NCBI RefSeq assembly: GCF_000743945.1
Contig: NZ_CP009238.1
Location: forward strand, 1,550,001 to 1,614,000
DNA length: 64,000 nucleotides
DNA from: Basilea psittacipulmonis DSM 24701
Lineage (GTDB): Bacteria > Pseudomonadota > Gammaproteobacteria > Burkholderiales > Burkholderiaceae_B
Direction: 5' to 3'
The notes under the pieces: generated by a model
Told to the model about the DNA's origin: nothing
The model's input: only the letters and a program-made list of their open reading frames with translations
The model's database searches: none
Shown here: positions 62,970-64,000 of the stretch, in pieces
Numbering within the stretch: position 1 is the stretch's first letter
Layout: the number at the start of each line of letters is the position of its first letter
Made by a program: the position numbers and the translations under genes

Positions 62970-64000
62970 TTAGTAAGGCTGTGCATAGGGGTCGTAGTCT
63001 TGATTGGTTTTGGCGTAAGGGTTGTATTGACTGCTGGTTCGGCTTAACGTTTGCAAGACTTTAAGCTTAGCCGTATCCATCAACGCGAGGATGTAGGCAC
63101 TACCATAGTCTGGCGATCGTCCGATTCGTTTAATAATCTCGTCTCGGCTTTCAACCTGAATCACATTGCCTTGCATTTTCCACTTGGGTGCACATAAATC
63201 AGCCAGTAATTTACTGTCTGGAGGCAATGCTATTCCTGTATTGTTAGCTGGATCTAACGCCTCTCGCATTTTCCACCAGAGCTGTGAGCGTAAATTTTTA
63301 AATCGCAACCTACCCGATTCATCAGTCTGGGTGGCGGACTCTGCAACGTTTACGCCAACCACTTGTATGCCCATCTCTTGAATAAAGTCGTATGGACTTG
63401 CTCCTACACCAATAACGTCTAGATGAATCACCGCATCGTCTCGTCTTGATGCGATAATCAATCCTGCAGTCTGAGGTCCGTTTGGGGTTTGTGTGCCCGG
63501 GTAAGCAATCGGCTCATCAAACCACATCCCATGTCGTCTAGCGATAACCGTGCTGTCTTTGCCACCACGAGCAATGTCTACGCCCATTGAGTCCATAGGT
63601 GGCAGTCGACTAGGTTTGTGCCAACGAGATTGTGCTAGTTCCACCCAGTGCGTTGGGATAACCTGATACACATCATCTTCAATCCCCGCCGAGAAGTCGC
63701 CATTTAACATCTGTGAGCGTAAAGGTTCTGGTAATGCCTGCAAAGTTGTCAAATAGCCCGTGTTCAGCAAATAAGGGTTATCCGTGATTCGTGACGGAAT
63801 AAACGTTCTACTCATGGGTCTGATGATTTGCGTAGCATCGTACTGGCCTCTGTCAAAACCATAAACGGGCTCACCGTCAATCAGTACAAACTCATCCGAC
63901 CTATCTAGCCAAAGGTCTCTGCCGTTAGGATGTGCATCGTCCGCAGGCAAACTCGCCGCATAACGAATCTCGCCTGACTGTGCGGGATTGGGGAATTTTT
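62970..64000 (-). CDS. Phage terminase large subunit, C-terminal part (cut by window end)
   Basis: The leftward frame is open to the window edge at 64000; the internal TTG at 63950 is not the start. About 343 residues are visible, containing the RNase H-like nuclease: MGVDIARGGKDSTVIARRHG (first catalytic Asp), HLDVIGVGASPYDFI and, near the C-terminus, IGRSPDYGSAYILALMD with the last acidic residue. The ATPase part lies outside the window. The terminase packages phage DNA into the prohead through the portal and is the most upstream late gene seen. It ends in YAQPY. Confidence 0.88.
   Translation of the reverse strand, partial: KFPNPAQSGEIRYAASLPADDAHPNGRDLWLDRSDEFVLIDGEPVYGFDRGQYDATQIIRPMSRTFIPSRITDNPYLLNTGYLTTLQALPEPLRSQMLNGDFSAGIEDDVYQVIPTHWVELAQSRWHKPSRLPPMDSMGVDIARGGKDSTVIARRHGMWFDEPIAYPGTQTPNGPQTAGLIIASRRDDAVIHLDVIGVGASPYDFIQEMGIQVVGVNVAESATQTDESGRLRFKNLRSQLWWKMREALDPANNTGIALPPDSKLLADLCAPKWKMQGNVIQVESRDEIIKRIGRSPDYGSAYILALMDTAKLKVLQTLSRTSSQYNPYAKTNQDYDPYAQPY

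Noticed and set aside
38165..64000. Integrase, repressor or replication genes of the prophage
   Set aside because: None of the visible frames resembles them; they are expected to the right of the window.

Overview
The window looks like a low-GC betaproteobacterial chromosome, most likely from the Alcaligenaceae/Burkholderiales. This is an inference from gene order and family resemblance (fur - bamE - dapB; ruvC - purH - fis - dusB - ruvB - ruvA) and from phage genes that resemble those of Bordetella podovirus BPP-1. There is no rRNA in the window to confirm it, and I do not name a species.

Layout. 1-5600 holds housekeeping genes: gloB (cut by the window start), a methyltransferase, rnhA, a class I amidotransferase hydrolase, fur, bamE, dapB, murB and two tandem tRNA-Gly genes. 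5760-9540 is a nonulosonic (sialic) acid cassette: neuC-neuA-neuB on the + strand, with a neuD-like acetyltransferase divergent to it. A short degenerate tandem repeat (about 9594-9830) separates it from an adenine deaminase gene and a TAXI-type TRAP transporter operon with a DUF1850 gene. 14450-32350 is core genome again: ctaG-like, ubiH-like, a long leftward DNA-repair/purine block (purH, ruvC, fis, dusB, ruvB, ruvA, recQ), the thiOSG operon, mfd, an MFS exporter, and an ACT-domain/UPF0210 pair.

32354-38285 is an accessory interval. It begins, directly after the stop codon of the UPF0210 gene, with broken second copies of part of a prophage virion gene. A decayed tRNA-Pro, a SidA/IucD/PvdA-type N-hydroxylase, an EamA permease and a higA antitoxin with a broken higB follow. 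At 38286-38303 there is an 18-bp copy of a tRNA 3' end that I read as a prophage attachment site.

38286-64000 is the left part of a temperate podovirus-like prophage. All genes run leftward and the element runs off the window end. In transcription order it has large terminase, GNAT protein, cupin-like protein, portal, scaffold, major capsid, Bbp16-like cement protein, two tail-tube-like proteins, internal virion proteins with a transglycosylase, a 2529-residue polyvalent protein, tail fibre, two papain-fold hydrolases (one the endolysin), a holin and Rz/Rz1 spanins. No integrase, repressor or replication gene is visible; they should lie to the right.

Most notable points: (1) the 14-mer AGGGGGTGTGCATA occurs four times, always on the coding strand of the prophage and always just after a stop codon. 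(2) The 2529-residue virion protein strings together several predicted toxin or effector domains. A chromosomal copy outside the prophage has near-identical flanks (24 mismatches in 1004 aligned bases by hand count) but a clearly different central domain, like a donor cassette for domain swapping.
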